Assembly: GCF_001653235.2 (NCBI RefSeq)
Contig: NC_035791.1
Location: forward strand, 4,588,001-4,652,000
Reading direction: 5' to 3'
DNA: 64,000 bases
Origin: Pochonia chlamydosporia 170
Lineage: Eukaryota > Ascomycota > Sordariomycetes > Hypocreales > Clavicipitaceae
The notes under the pieces are model-generated. The model had not been told where the DNA came from, did no database searches, and was given only the letters and a program-made list of their open reading frames with translations. The position numbers and the translations under genes were made by a program. Below are positions 34,296 through 46,700 of this stretch, piece by piece. Within the stretch, counting starts at the first letter, position 1. Each line of letters begins with the position of its first letter.

Positions 34296-36111
34296 ATGCT
34301 GCGCTCCTCGACTCTGGCACTGAACAAAGTTCCTGGCCTTGGTTCCATTGTCTCTGAAGCCGCCGTTGGATACAAGCGGACCTCCTCGCGAGCGTTGCGT
34401 AAATCTCTCTGTCCTTGGACCAAAACATGGCCCAATTATAATCCCATCCACCATTTCGTCGCATGCCCCCCAAGTCTAACGGCCGTCTCCACGTGTGGGC
34501 CAAGATTCTTCCATCCTCGTACTCCTCTGTTGCGACAGACCAACGTCGCACTTTCAGCATCCCCATTTCCCTCAGCCATCTTTGCGCATAATCAAGCAGT
34601 ATCATTGAGGCAGTTTGCTACCGTATCAACTCCAAACAACGTCAAAATGGGATCAGTACCACATGCGCAGGACGCCCCTACCGTCAGAGTATTTATTGCT
34701 GGTGGTTCATATGCAGGATTATCTGCGGCGGTGAATCTGCTTGACCTCGGGCAAGGTCTCTCGCCACGTATGTTCCAGCAGCCATACGAGCACCATCCCG
34801 ACCTGCCACGAGTTAACTGGGATATTACTATTGTTGACGAGAGGGACGGCTTTTGTAAGTTGACTTTGTCAAATAGAAGAAGCCACAACTGCAATCAACG
34901 TTTCTAATCTCCAAAGTTAGATCATTTGATTGGCTCACCTCTCGCTCTGGCCGACGCAGAATACGCAAAGAAGGCTTGGATAAAATTTCAGGATCTTCCT
35001 GGCCTGCAGACTCCCCAGGTCAAGTTTATTCAAGGCTCCGTATCAAGTGTGGACTGTGAAGCAAAGAGGACCACCACCATTGACAACACCACCAAATTGC
35101 CTACTACGCACGAGTATGACTACTTCATTGCGGCTACCGGTCTTCGGAGAGTATGGCCTGTGGTTCCCCAGTCCTTGACTCGGAAGCAGTATCTTCTCGA
35201 GGCTGAGGAGCACATTCATGCTGTGGCTAATGCCCAGCATGGAGTTGTTGTGGTAGGAGGTGGAGCTGTCGGCATTGAGATGGCAGCTGAGCTCAAGCTG
35301 GTCGAACCTAATGTCAAAGTATTCCTTATTCATTCACGGGAAAAGCTGCTATCATCCGAGAACCTCTCAGACGAGTGTAAAGACAAGGCTTTGGAACTGC
35401 TGAAGGAGTCTGGCGTCGAGGTGCTACTGAACCACAGACTTGCCACCACGACAAAAGCTGAGACTACCGACGGATCATCCAAGTACGAGCTCGAGTTTAC
35501 CAATGGACATAAGATGGCTGCCAGTGAGGTTATCATGGCGGTGTCCAAGAGCAAGTCAACCGCAACATATCTCCCATCATCGGCACTGGATGAGGAGGGT
35601 TATGTTAAGATCGAGAAGAAGTTGGTCCTCCCTGCAAATGGTCGTCATGATGGCTATTTGACTCTGAAAGGTTACTAACTCGTACGTGCCACAGCTCAAC
35701 TTTTACCCCTGGCACCCCGAATGCGAGTTCCACCTCTGTGCCGGAGACCTGACCAAGTGGTCAGGTATCAAGCGCTGCGGCTGGGCTATGCACAGTGGCC
35801 ATTACGCTGCCCAAAATATCCACAAGTTCATCTTGCAGAAGCATGTGGGCCAGGAACCTAAGTTTATGGAATTCCAGGAAGTGCCGCCCATGATTGGTTT
35901 GGCCGTTGGCAAAAAGGCTGTTGCTTCTGGCCCAGAAGGCACAGCTGCCGGAGAGGATATCATGCAAGCGTATTTTAAACACGACCTTGGATTTACAAGT
36001 AAGTTAATTCTCCCAACTGCAAGGTATGAGGTCTGTAACTAATGTCTGGAAACAGTTTGCTGGGACTGGATGGGACTTGCGGGACGAAAGCCGGAAGAGC
36101 AGACTGCCTAA
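34296..36111 (+). CDS. AMID/FSP1-like FAD-dependent oxidoreductase
   Basis: Predicted flavoprotein of the apoptosis-inducing-factor-2 (AMID) family, a pyridine-nucleotide-disulphide-type oxidoreductase. Exons: 34296 or 34647 to 34854, 34921 to about 35624, 35695-35998 and 36056-36111. From the inner ATG (34647) the protein has 423 residues; from the outer ATG (34296) it has 540, with an added Arg/Ser-rich, acid-poor leader like a mitochondrial presequence. FAD-binding VFIAGGSYAGLSAAV is at the core start, NAD(P)-binding VVVVGGGAVGIEMAAEL is in the middle, and LCAGDLTKWSG follows the third strand. The donor of the second intron is not certain: a TACTAAC branch point at 35673-35679 fixes the acceptor at 35694, while GTCCTC at 35625 is the only phase-keeping donor I like. 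The gene sits between cluster genes; a role in siderophore or iron redox is speculation. Confidence 0.82.
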
Positions 36112-37818
36112 ATTCTGGGATTACATTGGCGAACGCGGTTTACCGTGAATGTTGAAAAGGCATTCAAGACTTAGATATTCGGCGTTACCGGTGATTTGGT
36201 TATGTATGTAGCTGGAAACTACAAACAAGCACAGCAATCTATGGGATGATTAGACAGTGGTGCAATGCTATATTTCTATCCATAATTATTGGCAACCAGT
36301 GAAGCCGTTGTGTCAGCAACGGCAGTATGTGTGAGCAATGTCATTCAAGCAGCACCTAATGAAATGCAACCAATATGAATCAAGAATTGCCTGCTGCAAT
36401 TTGGCGGTACACAACAAGTCGAGAATTGTGATAGTTCAACCATGGCTTATTTTTGCACATTTTGGCAAAGAAATGTTTTGCCCTTGTGTGTGACCTCGTC
36501 CTCGGCTGTTTTGCTCATGGGTCGCACCTTCTGATTTAGTGGCTGCCAGAGGAGGCCCTTGGCCCCAATAAAGTTATCAGATCCGCAGCCTCTTGATTCA
36601 GCCGACATGGAGACTCAGGGAAAAACCCGCACAATCAATCAGCATATCAATCAGTGACGCCCATCGGCTGTGTTCGGACGGCGACCACCACACCTGAGTT
36701 AGCCGAGGGATCAGCTCCGTACAGACTTTTTTTTTAATCCCTCCCACTTCTTCATTCTCGGCTCCGGTGAGGGTCCATGAGGACTTTTACGGGGACAATT
36801 CCACTTTCCTGTTCGTCCCGGTCAAAAGACCAACTTCAAAGTACTGGTACCTCATCACGGTGGCGTCGCTTGGGTCACTTGCATGTCCATGCAACGCCGG
36901 TTCCACTTCAACCCCCGTCTGTTTGCCAATCCAAGAGACCGACCGAGAAGCGAGGTTTTCCTGATTTTCCTGGACCTGGCTCTACATTGTGCCCCTGCAA
37001 TCCAGGTTACTTTGCAAGGGTTTTGATAGCTTCCAAAGGGGCGTGAACTGAACATAAAAGTAGCACAAATGTGTCCATAAATCCACAGATTAGTTTGTTC
37101 AAGCCACAATGCAATGAGCAAGTAAATGTAGTACTTGGTAACTCCTACCGAAAATCACGTTAAATCCCTGTGTCTGTACTCTGTACCGCTCGTTCTCTTG
37201 AACCGCCGTTGAAAGCTGCCAGTCCAAGCTCAAGGTGTAAACGACTGCAAATATTTCCATGTTTCTTCTTTAGATTCCTAGCCCGTAAAGCCCTGTGTTT
37301 TAGTATGTGATAGATTTGCTAGTGCAGAACTGGGGCCCTGGTGACGCAGCTTGTGCTTTTTGCGTAGAAGAAGGGAAAAAGAAAGCGTCGTTTAGTTGCT
37401 CTGCCGATCAGTGACGAGAAGCCCAGCATCAGACTGGGATGTGTGGACATGTTATACCTCTGCTCTGCCGGATAGGATGTGCTTCCCACCTTGACACCCC
37501 ATGAGCCCATGAGCCGAGCAAAGCACCAGACCCAACAGGCATGAACCATGGCGTGGTGCCATTTCCATTGCCCACACTGGCTGTTCTAGCATCGGGGTAG
37601 CATTGCAGGGTTCTAAGCTATTACGTCGTGCTGCCTCGGCCAATGGACGGAGTGTTTCTCGACATTGGATGACACAATTGTTGCAGCTCTGCGGCTCTTC
37701 ACCTTTGCCGCCGAAGCTTGCCGCTCCCTCTCTTCGTTTGCTTTCCTCCTGTATTGTTTGTGGTTGTCAATTTGCTCAACAAAGACTATCATCAAGGTCA
37801 GATACTAGTGCTTGGACC
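36112..37818. other. Intergenic upstream of the SidF-type gene
   Basis: 1.7 kb with no coding frame recognised. It holds one exact SreA-type motif (36574-36582). Repeated GAGCCCATGAGCC-like words near 37500 are short and may be chance. Confidence 0.5.
36574..36582 (-). promoter_or_regulatory. SreA-type GATA motif (ATCTGATAA on minus strand)
   Basis: TTATCAGAT on the plus strand, an exact reverse match to ATCWGATAA. It lies 1237 bp upstream of the SidF-type ATG and downstream of the AMID-like gene. Confidence 0.5.
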
Positions 37819-39276
37819 ATGGCTGCTTCCACTTCCGTGCTTCCGCTCTCGTCCTTGTCAAAGGATGAGACAATTATTAAACTTCCTCATCCATACTTTA
37901 CCGAGTTCACTGTTCAAAAGACAACTCCGCCATCTAATAAATCATCTGGAGATGTGCCATTCTACCAGCTCAACGAGCGGCCCAATTCCTCGAAGCAACA
38001 ACTCTCAGCTCCGCTGCATAGCTCCAAGCTGTACTTCTCTGAACCAGCCGACCTAAAGTCAAGCGAACTTCCTGCAGATTCCAACAACGACTCCTGGGCC
38101 AGAGCAAGGCGCTCACCATGCTCCGTTGTCATTTGGGATGGCGCTGAGACGCCTACCTTGGCGCAGGCCTGGTTGCTCATATACGTATTGTTCACGGTTC
38201 GACCTGGCATGGAGTCTGTACGATTGGAGCTGATTGGAAAGAATGCCTCGACTCTGGGAGCTCAATTGCGTGATGTTCTTCTCGCAATTGATCATCCACT
38301 ACCTGCAAGAGAGAAGCTCGTTGCAGTCGTCAAGCCGGATGAGTATGTTGTTCTAGCTCTTCGGAGCACATTTTGGCAAGGCGCTGGATCGCCTTTCGGA
38401 CCTCGACCTGTCTGGTTGCCTGCTGAGTCGCCTGCGTCTCTTTCTGGAGCTAATCAACTGGCATCGTACCCTCTTACTCCTCTCCAGCACACAATTACTA
38501 TTACTTCAGCTGGCGATCCTCAAGATCCTGAGAGGTGTCAGCAGTCGTGGCATCCAATTCGGCCTGCAAAGCCTGCTCCCGGAGCTGTCGTTTACAGCAG
38601 ATGGATTCCTCACCTGAAGGAAACTTTCTCAATGGTTTCTTTGGACTACCAAGATGACGAGCACTTGAGATTGTTCCATGAGTGGCAGAATGACCCTCGT
38701 GTTTCGCAGGGTTGGAATGAGACGGGCACTCTTGAGCAACATCGAGAGTACCTACGCAACATTCATGAGGACCCTCATCAGGTTGCGGTTCTAGCCAAGT
38801 GGGATGATGCCTACTTTGCCTACTTTGAGGTCTACTGGGCCAAGGTATGTTTTTTAACCGGATCACAGCTCTATTTGTTAAAGGTTGCTGCTGACATTCC
38901 AACTCTGTTGTAGGAGGATCGCCTCGGAGGGTACTACGATGCAGGCGATTTTGACCGTGGCCGCCACTCTCTCGTCGGTGACGTTCGTTTCCGTGGCCCT
39001 CATCGTGTGACTGCCTGGTGGAGCAGCTTGATGCATTATCTCTTCCTCGATGATCCTCGTACTATGCATGTCGTGGGCGAACCGAAGAACACCAACTCGA
39101 CTGTTGTCATGTATGACCTTATTCACGGGTTTGGTATTGAACATTTTGTCGACTTGCCGCATAAGCGAAGCGCATTTGTACGATGTCCACGCGGTCGATT
39201 CTTCCAGCTCTGTCCTCTCGGAGAGAGTGAGAAGGCTGTTGGTGGTATGAGGATTGGGTTGGTTCCGAAGTTGTAG
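37819..39276 (+). CDS. sidF: SidF-type hydroxyornithine transacylase (siderophore acyltransferase)
   Basis: Predicted 462-residue acyltransferase of the IucB/SidF/SidL family, which acylates N5-hydroxyornithine during fungal siderophore synthesis. Exons 37819-38844 and 38914-39276, with a 69 bp intron (GTATGT donor, TAG acceptor) in phase 0. The N-terminal half has a loose fold-like part. The C-terminal half (from about residue 265) carries the GNAT-type acyltransferase domain, with [20 protein letters not shown] and [11 protein letters not shown], then [16 protein letters not shown] across the splice site and [16 protein letters not shown]. The last three residues are PKL, which fits the PTS1 peroxisomal signal; SidF of A. 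fumigatus is peroxisomal. The SidF assignment over SidL rests on the neighbouring SidI- and SidD-type genes, the length and the PTS1. The start has a good context (GGACCATGG). Confidence 0.85.
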
Positions 39277-39605
39277 AGATTTGGATTGATTTGGTCTGAT
39301 GTCGGGAAACAAAAAGGAATATTTCGGCCGCAATTTCTGGCCACAGTATAGAAATGAATGTAGGCAACCAAATTGAATTGATACAAAAGTCTGATGATAT
39401 AATCGCATTCGTAAGCAGTGATTTTGAAACTCCAAGCATACTACCGCTCAAGGTGAAAGCTTCCTTATTGGTAAAGAGCGATGAATGTTTGCCAAAATCT
39501 AATTCTATCCAATAGTTCTAACAAATACTGTAACCGTCTAAGCAACCAACTTTTAATCGCTTTGTCCTCTACCCGCTACGCCTCAGTCCCCCGTGTGACC
39601 AATCT
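39277..39605. other. Short spacer between convergent sidF- and sidI-type genes
   Basis: 329 bp between the two stop codons. AT-rich with no coding signal; it should hold both 3' ends. Confidence 0.6.
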
Positions 39606-41457
39606 CTACAACTTGGACGTCTGCGATCTCTTGGCCAAAATATCATTACCCATCTTGGCCATTTCAAACTTCCTCACCTTCCCACTGCCAGTCAATGGCA
39701 CGTCCGAGGGCACTCCATTTTGTCCCAGCCAGAAAACATGCGTCGGTGACTTGTGCTTACCCAGGGTGTTGCGAACCCAGTCCCGCAACTCCAAGTCTGT
39801 TGGCTGGAGACTGTTATCGAGTTTCTCGACAAATGCACCCACTACCTCGCCATAGTGTTTGTCTTTGAGCCCGACGACAATGGCCCTGGAGACGGAAGGG
39901 TGGGCCATGAGTCGCTCCTCGATTTCCAGCGGGTATATGTTCTCGCCACCTAGTTACGTCAGTTTAGAATTACAGAAGGAACAATGTATGCTGTTAGAGT
40001 CTAACGTACCTCTAATGATGATGTCCTTGAATCGGCCGGTAATGGTACAGTAGCCGTTCTCATCAAAAACAGCTTCGTCACCAGTGTGTAACCACAGGAC
40101 ACCTGCGGAATCTCTCACCATGGTTTCATTGGTCTTTTCCGAATTATTCCAGTACCCGGCCTGGAGTTGATATCCTGCCATGCAAAGCTCTCCTCTTGCA
40201 CCGATGGGAACAATATTACCATCGCGATCGACAATCTTTGCTTGTGCGTGTGGCATCAAGGTGCCGACGGTGCTCAGTCTCATGCTCAGTGCGTCGTCAG
40301 TAAAGGCGTTGAAGCAAGTTGGTGACGCTTCGGTCAAACCGTAGCTGCTTGTAAACTCTGTCATGCCAAATTTGTTGACCAGAAGTTCCATCAAGTATCT
40401 GGGAACAGGTGCTCCGGCAATGATTCCTGTCCGGAGCCTGTCGCAGTTGAAGCCTGGTGGGAATTCAGCCTGGAATAGTGAGTCAAACATGGCAGGGACG
40501 CCATGGACAGCCGTGCAGCCTTCGTCAGAGATTGCTTGGAGAGTGGAAGGAATATCGAATACTTCGGCTGGATACACGATTTTCCCGCCATGCGTGACAA
40601 TGGCTAAGAGGCCAAGAACCAGGCCGAAGCAGTGGAATAGAGGCGGAGGGCAACAGAGAATATCTTCCGATGTCAATCTCATTCGGTCTCCAATAAAACG
40701 GGAATTGTTTACCAGATTGCTGTCAGCTGGTTAGCCTTCATCTGTCATACAAATTTCATAAAAGACGGCAGGGTCCTTACTGATGGGTGAGCATCGCAGC
40801 TTTTGGCAAGCCAGTTGTACCACTCGTAAACTGCAAGTTAACAACTTGATGCGGCAACACTCGCTGCATCGCTCTATACAGTTTATCATAGCTCTTCCGG
40901 CTGCTCGACTTAATCAGAGCGTCATAGGTGGGATATTTGCCAGCTTCGCCACGCAAAATGTACACCTTCGGCCCGTCCGTCTCGGCCTCCAGTGCCGCAA
41001 GAAGCTTTCGGTTGTCCAGTCGGCCAATCTGCTGCGTGGTGAAGAACACCTTGCAGTCGGAAAACTTCAAACCGTACATGGCTTCGGTGGGCGTATAAGT
41101 GTTGTTCAGAATGACGAGAATGGCGCCGATTTTGGCCACTGCAAAGAAGACCGCAGCATATTGCTCGCAGTTTCCAGCCATTATGCCAACACGGTCTCCA
41201 ACTCCAATCCCCATGTCTAACAGTGCTTGTGCGAGAGATGAGCTCTGTTGATTCAATTCGTTGTATGTCCATCTTGCTCCTGTCCATGGAATGACGATGC
41301 ACTCCTGGGTTCCATGCTGGTATGTTTGGAGCTGGAGGAGCTCACCGAGGGTCAAGTCGACAAGAGGAGGATCGACAGGACCGTGTAATACTGACAATCT
41401 TTGCGCAACCGGTTGAGTCTGTGGTGGCAGCTCTGCCACCGAAGGCTGTGTGGACAT
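39606..41457 (-). CDS. sidI: SidI-type acyl-CoA ligase
   Basis: Predicted 576-residue AMP-forming acyl-CoA ligase. Exons: 41457-40781, 40719-40010 and 39949-39606 (introns of 61 and 60 bp, phases 2 and 1 kept). The AMP-binding motif LQFTSGTTGLPKAAMLTHH is completed across the first splice site. YGLTEASP is the A5-type motif, and [33 protein letters not shown], given by parts either side of the second splice, is the hinge. Lys in TGSGKVRK is the usual catalytic one. SidI makes mevalonyl-CoA for the fusarinine acyl group. The C-terminus is SKL, a canonical PTS1; the N-terminus shows RLSVLHGPV, which does not fit the PTS2 consensus. The ATG at 41457 gives an N-terminus like the family, while an upstream in-frame Met adds a hydrophobic stretch unlike it. 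The SidI label is based on family features and position; another medium-chain ligase is possible. Confidence 0.8.
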
Positions 41458-42027
41458 GTTGTACGACGATGGGGTTTCTCTGCACTGAGGATTGTGATAA
41501 GAAAGTCGTAACAGCAATACAACCAACACAACGCAATGTAGGGTCCTACGATAGGAAAATTGGAGTATTGTACTAAACACAACCCAGAAAGAGGGCCAGT
41601 ATACCGGTTCCGTGGCTCAACCGCTCGCCCTGTAAAGCAAGTTTACTACCTACGTCCGGAAATGCGACGTACTTACGGCGTAGTCGCAATTGGGTTGGCT
41701 AAGTTTTTGCATAGTCACATCTTGTACGTCACTAATAGCATCCATAGGAGGCACTTCCATCCGAAGATCCATGGATGCAAGCATGCAGGCATGGATGCAC
41801 ATCCAAGGCTTGGGGCTGCAGCGGGGCCAAACCGGTGGGAGAGGCCAGGTCGGCCAAATTTTTGCCATTGAGAGGCACAAAAGCTGTAAGCCTTGCATTT
41901 TTACTTTGAATCTCGGTCTCCTAGCTCAATGGACAGTCCGAAACCTGCCGATGTGGATGGGGGCGGATTTTTGGTATGCAGGACGCAGTATTCCGTACTA
42001 AAAAAAAGTGGCGCATCTAATCTGATG

Positions 42028-42036
42028 ATCAGATAA
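42028..42036 (+). promoter_or_regulatory. SreA-type GATA motif (ATCAGATAA)
   Basis: Exact match to ATCWGATAA, 571 bp upstream of the SidI-type ATG. Confidence 0.6.
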
Positions 42037-43049
42037 GATGGTGTGCTTCCAGTAGTAACATCACATAGAGTCAAGCCATCCTCTTGGGCAAGGGCATGCG
42101 AGGTGATGCTAGATACAATCCACTAGTTGGAGCTAGGATCATGCTTGGCTTGTCGAATATCCACCCCGAAATCGGTTATTCTAGTCTCATGGAAGAAACA
42201 AGCAAAAGAAAAAAAATTTTGTCCCCTGCAACCAAGGGGTGGCCATGACTATCTGATCAAACCCTGGTTCTCTGACCCTGGCGCCAATTATCCACACACA
42301 ACTTGGCCCACCAACTTGATGCTGGCATCCAGTTTCCAGACCGTGCCTCGATGACATCGCCTGGTACAGTATGCGGCAATTGTTGTCCGCGGTCACAGTT
42401 GAGCTGGTGGACTTTCAGGATATGAAAGTGGGTGTGAGCAGAGGTAACCATGTGCTACTATGCACTTACCAACTCATTTGTTGCTGGCATAAACTCATCG
42501 ATCAGAGATACAAGTCATAATAAGCCTAGGCACCCTAGAACTAGGACATGGACTTCAAGCCGTCTATGGATATAGCTCCACGTGCCTGTACTTGCCTGCA
42601 TGGACCGCATGAAGTTGTAGTCGTACAACTGCTGCCATTTGTTGTCAAGGTTGGACAGGGGAGAAGGGAAGCCTCTCTAGTCGCATTTGCCGCCACCTTG
42701 ATTTTTATCAATCTATCCGTTTCTGTAACGGATTGGCAACATGGTCTTCTCCACCTTGGGCTATGTGATCCGCGGTGTTTGTGTGGAAGTGAAAAGTTAT
42801 GCATGACGCGGTAGCAGCTGAGGAACGTTCCAACTCATTTGAGTCAAGATCACCAATACGCAACAAGTTTTGACGGCTAGTGATGTTGAAATCGTTGCGG
42901 AGACTACTCAAAGCTGACTGGACAACACATAGCCGTCTCGTTTATTCTCATAACTTTACTCCTCGCCCGGCTTTGACACTCTCAATCTCAGGGTTTGACA
43001 CTCCAGAGCCAACACACACTTACCCTCGGGTCACTACCTTGTCGGAAAG

Positions 43050-43058
43050 TTATCTGAT
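43050..43058 (-). promoter_or_regulatory. SreA-type GATA motif (ATCAGATAA on minus strand)
   Basis: TTATCTGAT on the plus strand, an exact reverse match to ATCWGATAA, 643 bp upstream of the NRPS ATG. Confidence 0.6.
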
Positions 43059-43700
43059 CCTTCAATATCCACCCCAATCCCGACATGCCTGATTCAGTCA
43101 GAACTTCCGCGCCAGCTACCACCCCGGCGAGTGGGTGTCAACTCCACTTGGACCACAACGTAGAAAACAAGGCCCATCTTGGTTGCATGGCTCGTTCGTG
43201 AACATGTCTCAGTGATGTACTCGTAAGTCACGGCCAATGAAGACGGTGGTCACTACCTATTTGGGGCTATTTCATCACGGCCCTCATGCTTGCAGGGGAA
43301 ACACTCATACACCCACCCCGGAAGGATGTCATGGCAAAACTGGCCACTGATGGATCTTAGCCGTTGCTGTGGGTGGACTATGCTGGAGCTGAAAAAATGC
43401 GACGTATTCATGCAAAGGGTTCGGAGTTACATCATGTGCTGGACGTGTTGCTATGTTCGGATGAGTCCGCAATGCCGAGTTGGGGTCCATCATGAACGAA
43501 ACTAGGAGTGCTGAGGCTTTTTGAAGCGCTTTTGGAGAGTGCTGTTGGGTTATCCGGCTTAGATATGGTCGCTTCTGACAGTTGCTGCCGTGACTCCTTC
43601 TGTCACTGGATAAACTTCATGTTGCTGTGCCTCATTCTTTCCCAAATCGAAGCCTTCTGAGGCTAGCTATCTTAATTTTCATGAAACAACGACCACAAAT

Positions 43701-46700
43701 ATGCATGCAATCGATTGTGATGCCAGCGCGACGGCCGTGTCCGAAGCACCGCCGAATACAAACAAGAACTCGGAAATGAACGATCCTAAGAAGTCTGACC
43801 ATTCAAATACTCAAACACACACACTCAGTGACCGAGACTTGGACCAAATATGGACCTGGAATAAGGAGCTTCCTCCTCTTATACAGAGATGCATGCATGA
43901 CATCATTCGCGAGGTTTCGCAACGGCAACCAAATGCCGCAGCAGTGTCATCATGGGACGGCAGTTTGACATACCGAGAAGTTGATGAGCTATCAACACTC
44001 TTAGCTGAGCAGCTTAGACGCAAAGGGGTCTCTATCGGAACCAGAATACCTCTATGTTTCGAAAAGTCCATGTGGGCAGTCGTATCGCTCTTGGGAGTCA
44101 TGAAAGCTGGTGCCACATTCTCATTGACAGATCCAAGTCAGCCCGAAGCGCGACTGCGAACGATTGTGGAACAAACCGAAGCAGACATCATTGTAACTTC
44201 CACGGCTCAAAGGGATCTGGGGCTAAAGATCTCTCGAACCGGCCAGGTCATTGCGGTGTCAAGAGAATATTTCGACCACATTGCACACGAGCCCACTGAA
44301 CCTCTACCTTTAGTCCCTGCTTCATCTGCTATGTATATCATTTTCACGTCGGGAAGCACGGGAAAACCAAAGGGAGTAGTAATATCACACGAAAACTACA
44401 CCAGCGGTGCGTTGCCGCGAGCTGAGGCAGTGGGATACAAATCCCATTCGAGGGTGTTTGATTTTCCATCGTACGCTTTCGACGTCAGCATTGATTGCAT
44501 GCTTTGCACCCTTGCCAATGGCGGAACGGTCTGTGTGCCGTCCGAGGCTGACAGAATGAACGACCTCAGCGGTGCAATTCGTAAGAGCAAAGCAAATATG
44601 GTTCATATGACTCCTTCCGTGGCTAGAGTTTTGGACGCAGACATCATTCCTTCTTTGGATGTGCTGGGACTAGGCGGAGAGGCTGTTTCGTCAAGCGACG
44701 CAGCGACATGGAGTCAAGATACGAGTTTGGTCATTGCTTATGGTCCATCAGAGTGCACTGTCGGATGTACCATCAACAATACGTTGGATGTGTCAAGAGG
44801 TATAGGGAAAGGAGTTGGCGGAACAACTTGGATCACGAACCCAGACGACCACAATATCTTGATGGGGGTTGGAGAAGTGGGCGAGCTTCTCATCGAAGGC
44901 CCAGTAGTGGGAATTGGATATCTCGGAGAGCCGGAGAAGACAGCAGAAGTATTTATTCAAGATCCAACATGGCTGACTGCGGGCAACAGCGAGGCCTTCG
45001 GCCGGACAGGTCGTCTGTATAAAACGGGTGATCTTGTAAGATACGAGTCGAATAACCTGGGCTCCATAGAGTTTGTCGGACGCAAAGACCAGCAAGTGAA
45101 GATTAGGGGTCAGCGGGTAGAGTTGACAGAGGTCGAGCATCACCTTCAAAGTTGTTTGCCGAGAGGCATTAAGATTGCGGCTGAAGTAATCAGGCCTGAA
45201 ACTACCGGAGCACCGACTCTGGTTGCTTTTATCGCGGAACCCTTCGCTGATGCCAGTGGAATGCCTACCGAGTACTCTTTGGTTGAGCCATCACAACAGT
45301 TGGCATTGGCTTTGTCTACAGTAGACAAAGACATGGGTGCCAAGGTACCACGGTATATGGTCCCTCAGGCATTCTTTACTCTTCAGTCAATGCCGACTCT
45401 AGTGTCGGGGAAGACGGACAGGAAGAAACTACGCGAAATAGCTGCGTCTATCCCCCGAGAAAAGTTTGCAGGAGCTCAGAACAGCGAGTCGCAAATAGAA
45501 GAAGACCCAGAAACGGAAGCAGAGAAGCAGCTAGCTGAGGCATGGAGGAAGGTGTTGGGTCCAAACATCAAAATATACAACAGCAGCAACTTCTTCGGTG
45601 TAGGAGGAGACTCTTTGCGAGCTATGCGCCTTGTGGCTGCCGCAAGAGAAAATGGTTTGTCTCTCACTGTCGCCAATGTCTTTATGAATCCGACACTTGA
45701 AGCAATGTCATTGAAAGCCATGACAGTTTCTGCTTCCAGCTCGACTCAAAGTCCAATTGCTCCTTTCTCACTTCTCGAACAAGGTTGGAACATCGAGTCC
45801 GCAAGAAAAGAAACGGGCGAGCTGTGTAGCATCGAGCCGGATGCTGTTGAAGACATCTACCCTTGTACTCCATTGCAAGAGGCACTCATGGCACTATCGG
45901 CCAAGGTGAAAGAGGCTTACATTGCTCAGCGTGTTGTCGAACTTGCCGATATAGATACAGCAGACCGACTCATCACGGCATTTGATACCGCCCAAGATGA
46001 TTGCCCCATTCTTCGTACGAGAATTGCTCAAGTTCCTGGCAGAGGGCTTGTACAAGTTGTTGTCAAAGGGAAACTCAGCCACTTCCGCGGAACAGACTTG
46101 AATGGGTATCTTGTATCTGACAGGGGTGAGAACATGGAACTTGGGCAGCCTCTTGTTCGGTACGCAGTTATTACTGATGAAGAGTCCGGAAAAACTAGCT
46201 TCGTATTGACCATGCACCACGCCTTATACGATGGTTGGTGTATGCCGCTAATTGTTGATCGAGTCAACAAAGCCTACTTGGGTCAAACGATCAAACGACC
46301 GGCAGGATTCAAGGATTTCATCAAATATCTCTGCGACATGGATAAGGGGGATTCAGAAATGTATTGGCGAGAGCAATTACATGGAGCCAATGGTCCCCAG
46401 TTCCCGTCGCATCCATTCCCCGGATATCAGGCCAAAGCAGACTCACTTCTCGAGGAATACGTTTCCCTTGACAAACTCTCCGCGGGAAATACAACTGTTG
46501 CTACGGTTATCCGAGCCGCATGGGCATATGTCGCCTCTCAATACAGTAATAACGAGGATGTCGTCTTTGGGGAAACACTAACTGGCCGAAATGCAGCCAT
46601 TATCGGCGCAGAAGAGATTGAAGGACCCATGATCACTACTGTTCCAGTGCGAGTGCAGGTTGATAGTGAAATTTCTGTTGCCGAATATCTCCAAACCATC

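Larger units (their letters stand above)
41458..43700. other. Divergent promoter region of sidI- and sidD-type genes
   Basis: 2.2 kb without coding signal. It has two exact SreA-type motifs and one 8-of-9 match at 42249-42257 on the minus strand. Short ATGGATGCA-type words repeat near 41760-41800. Confidence 0.6.
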
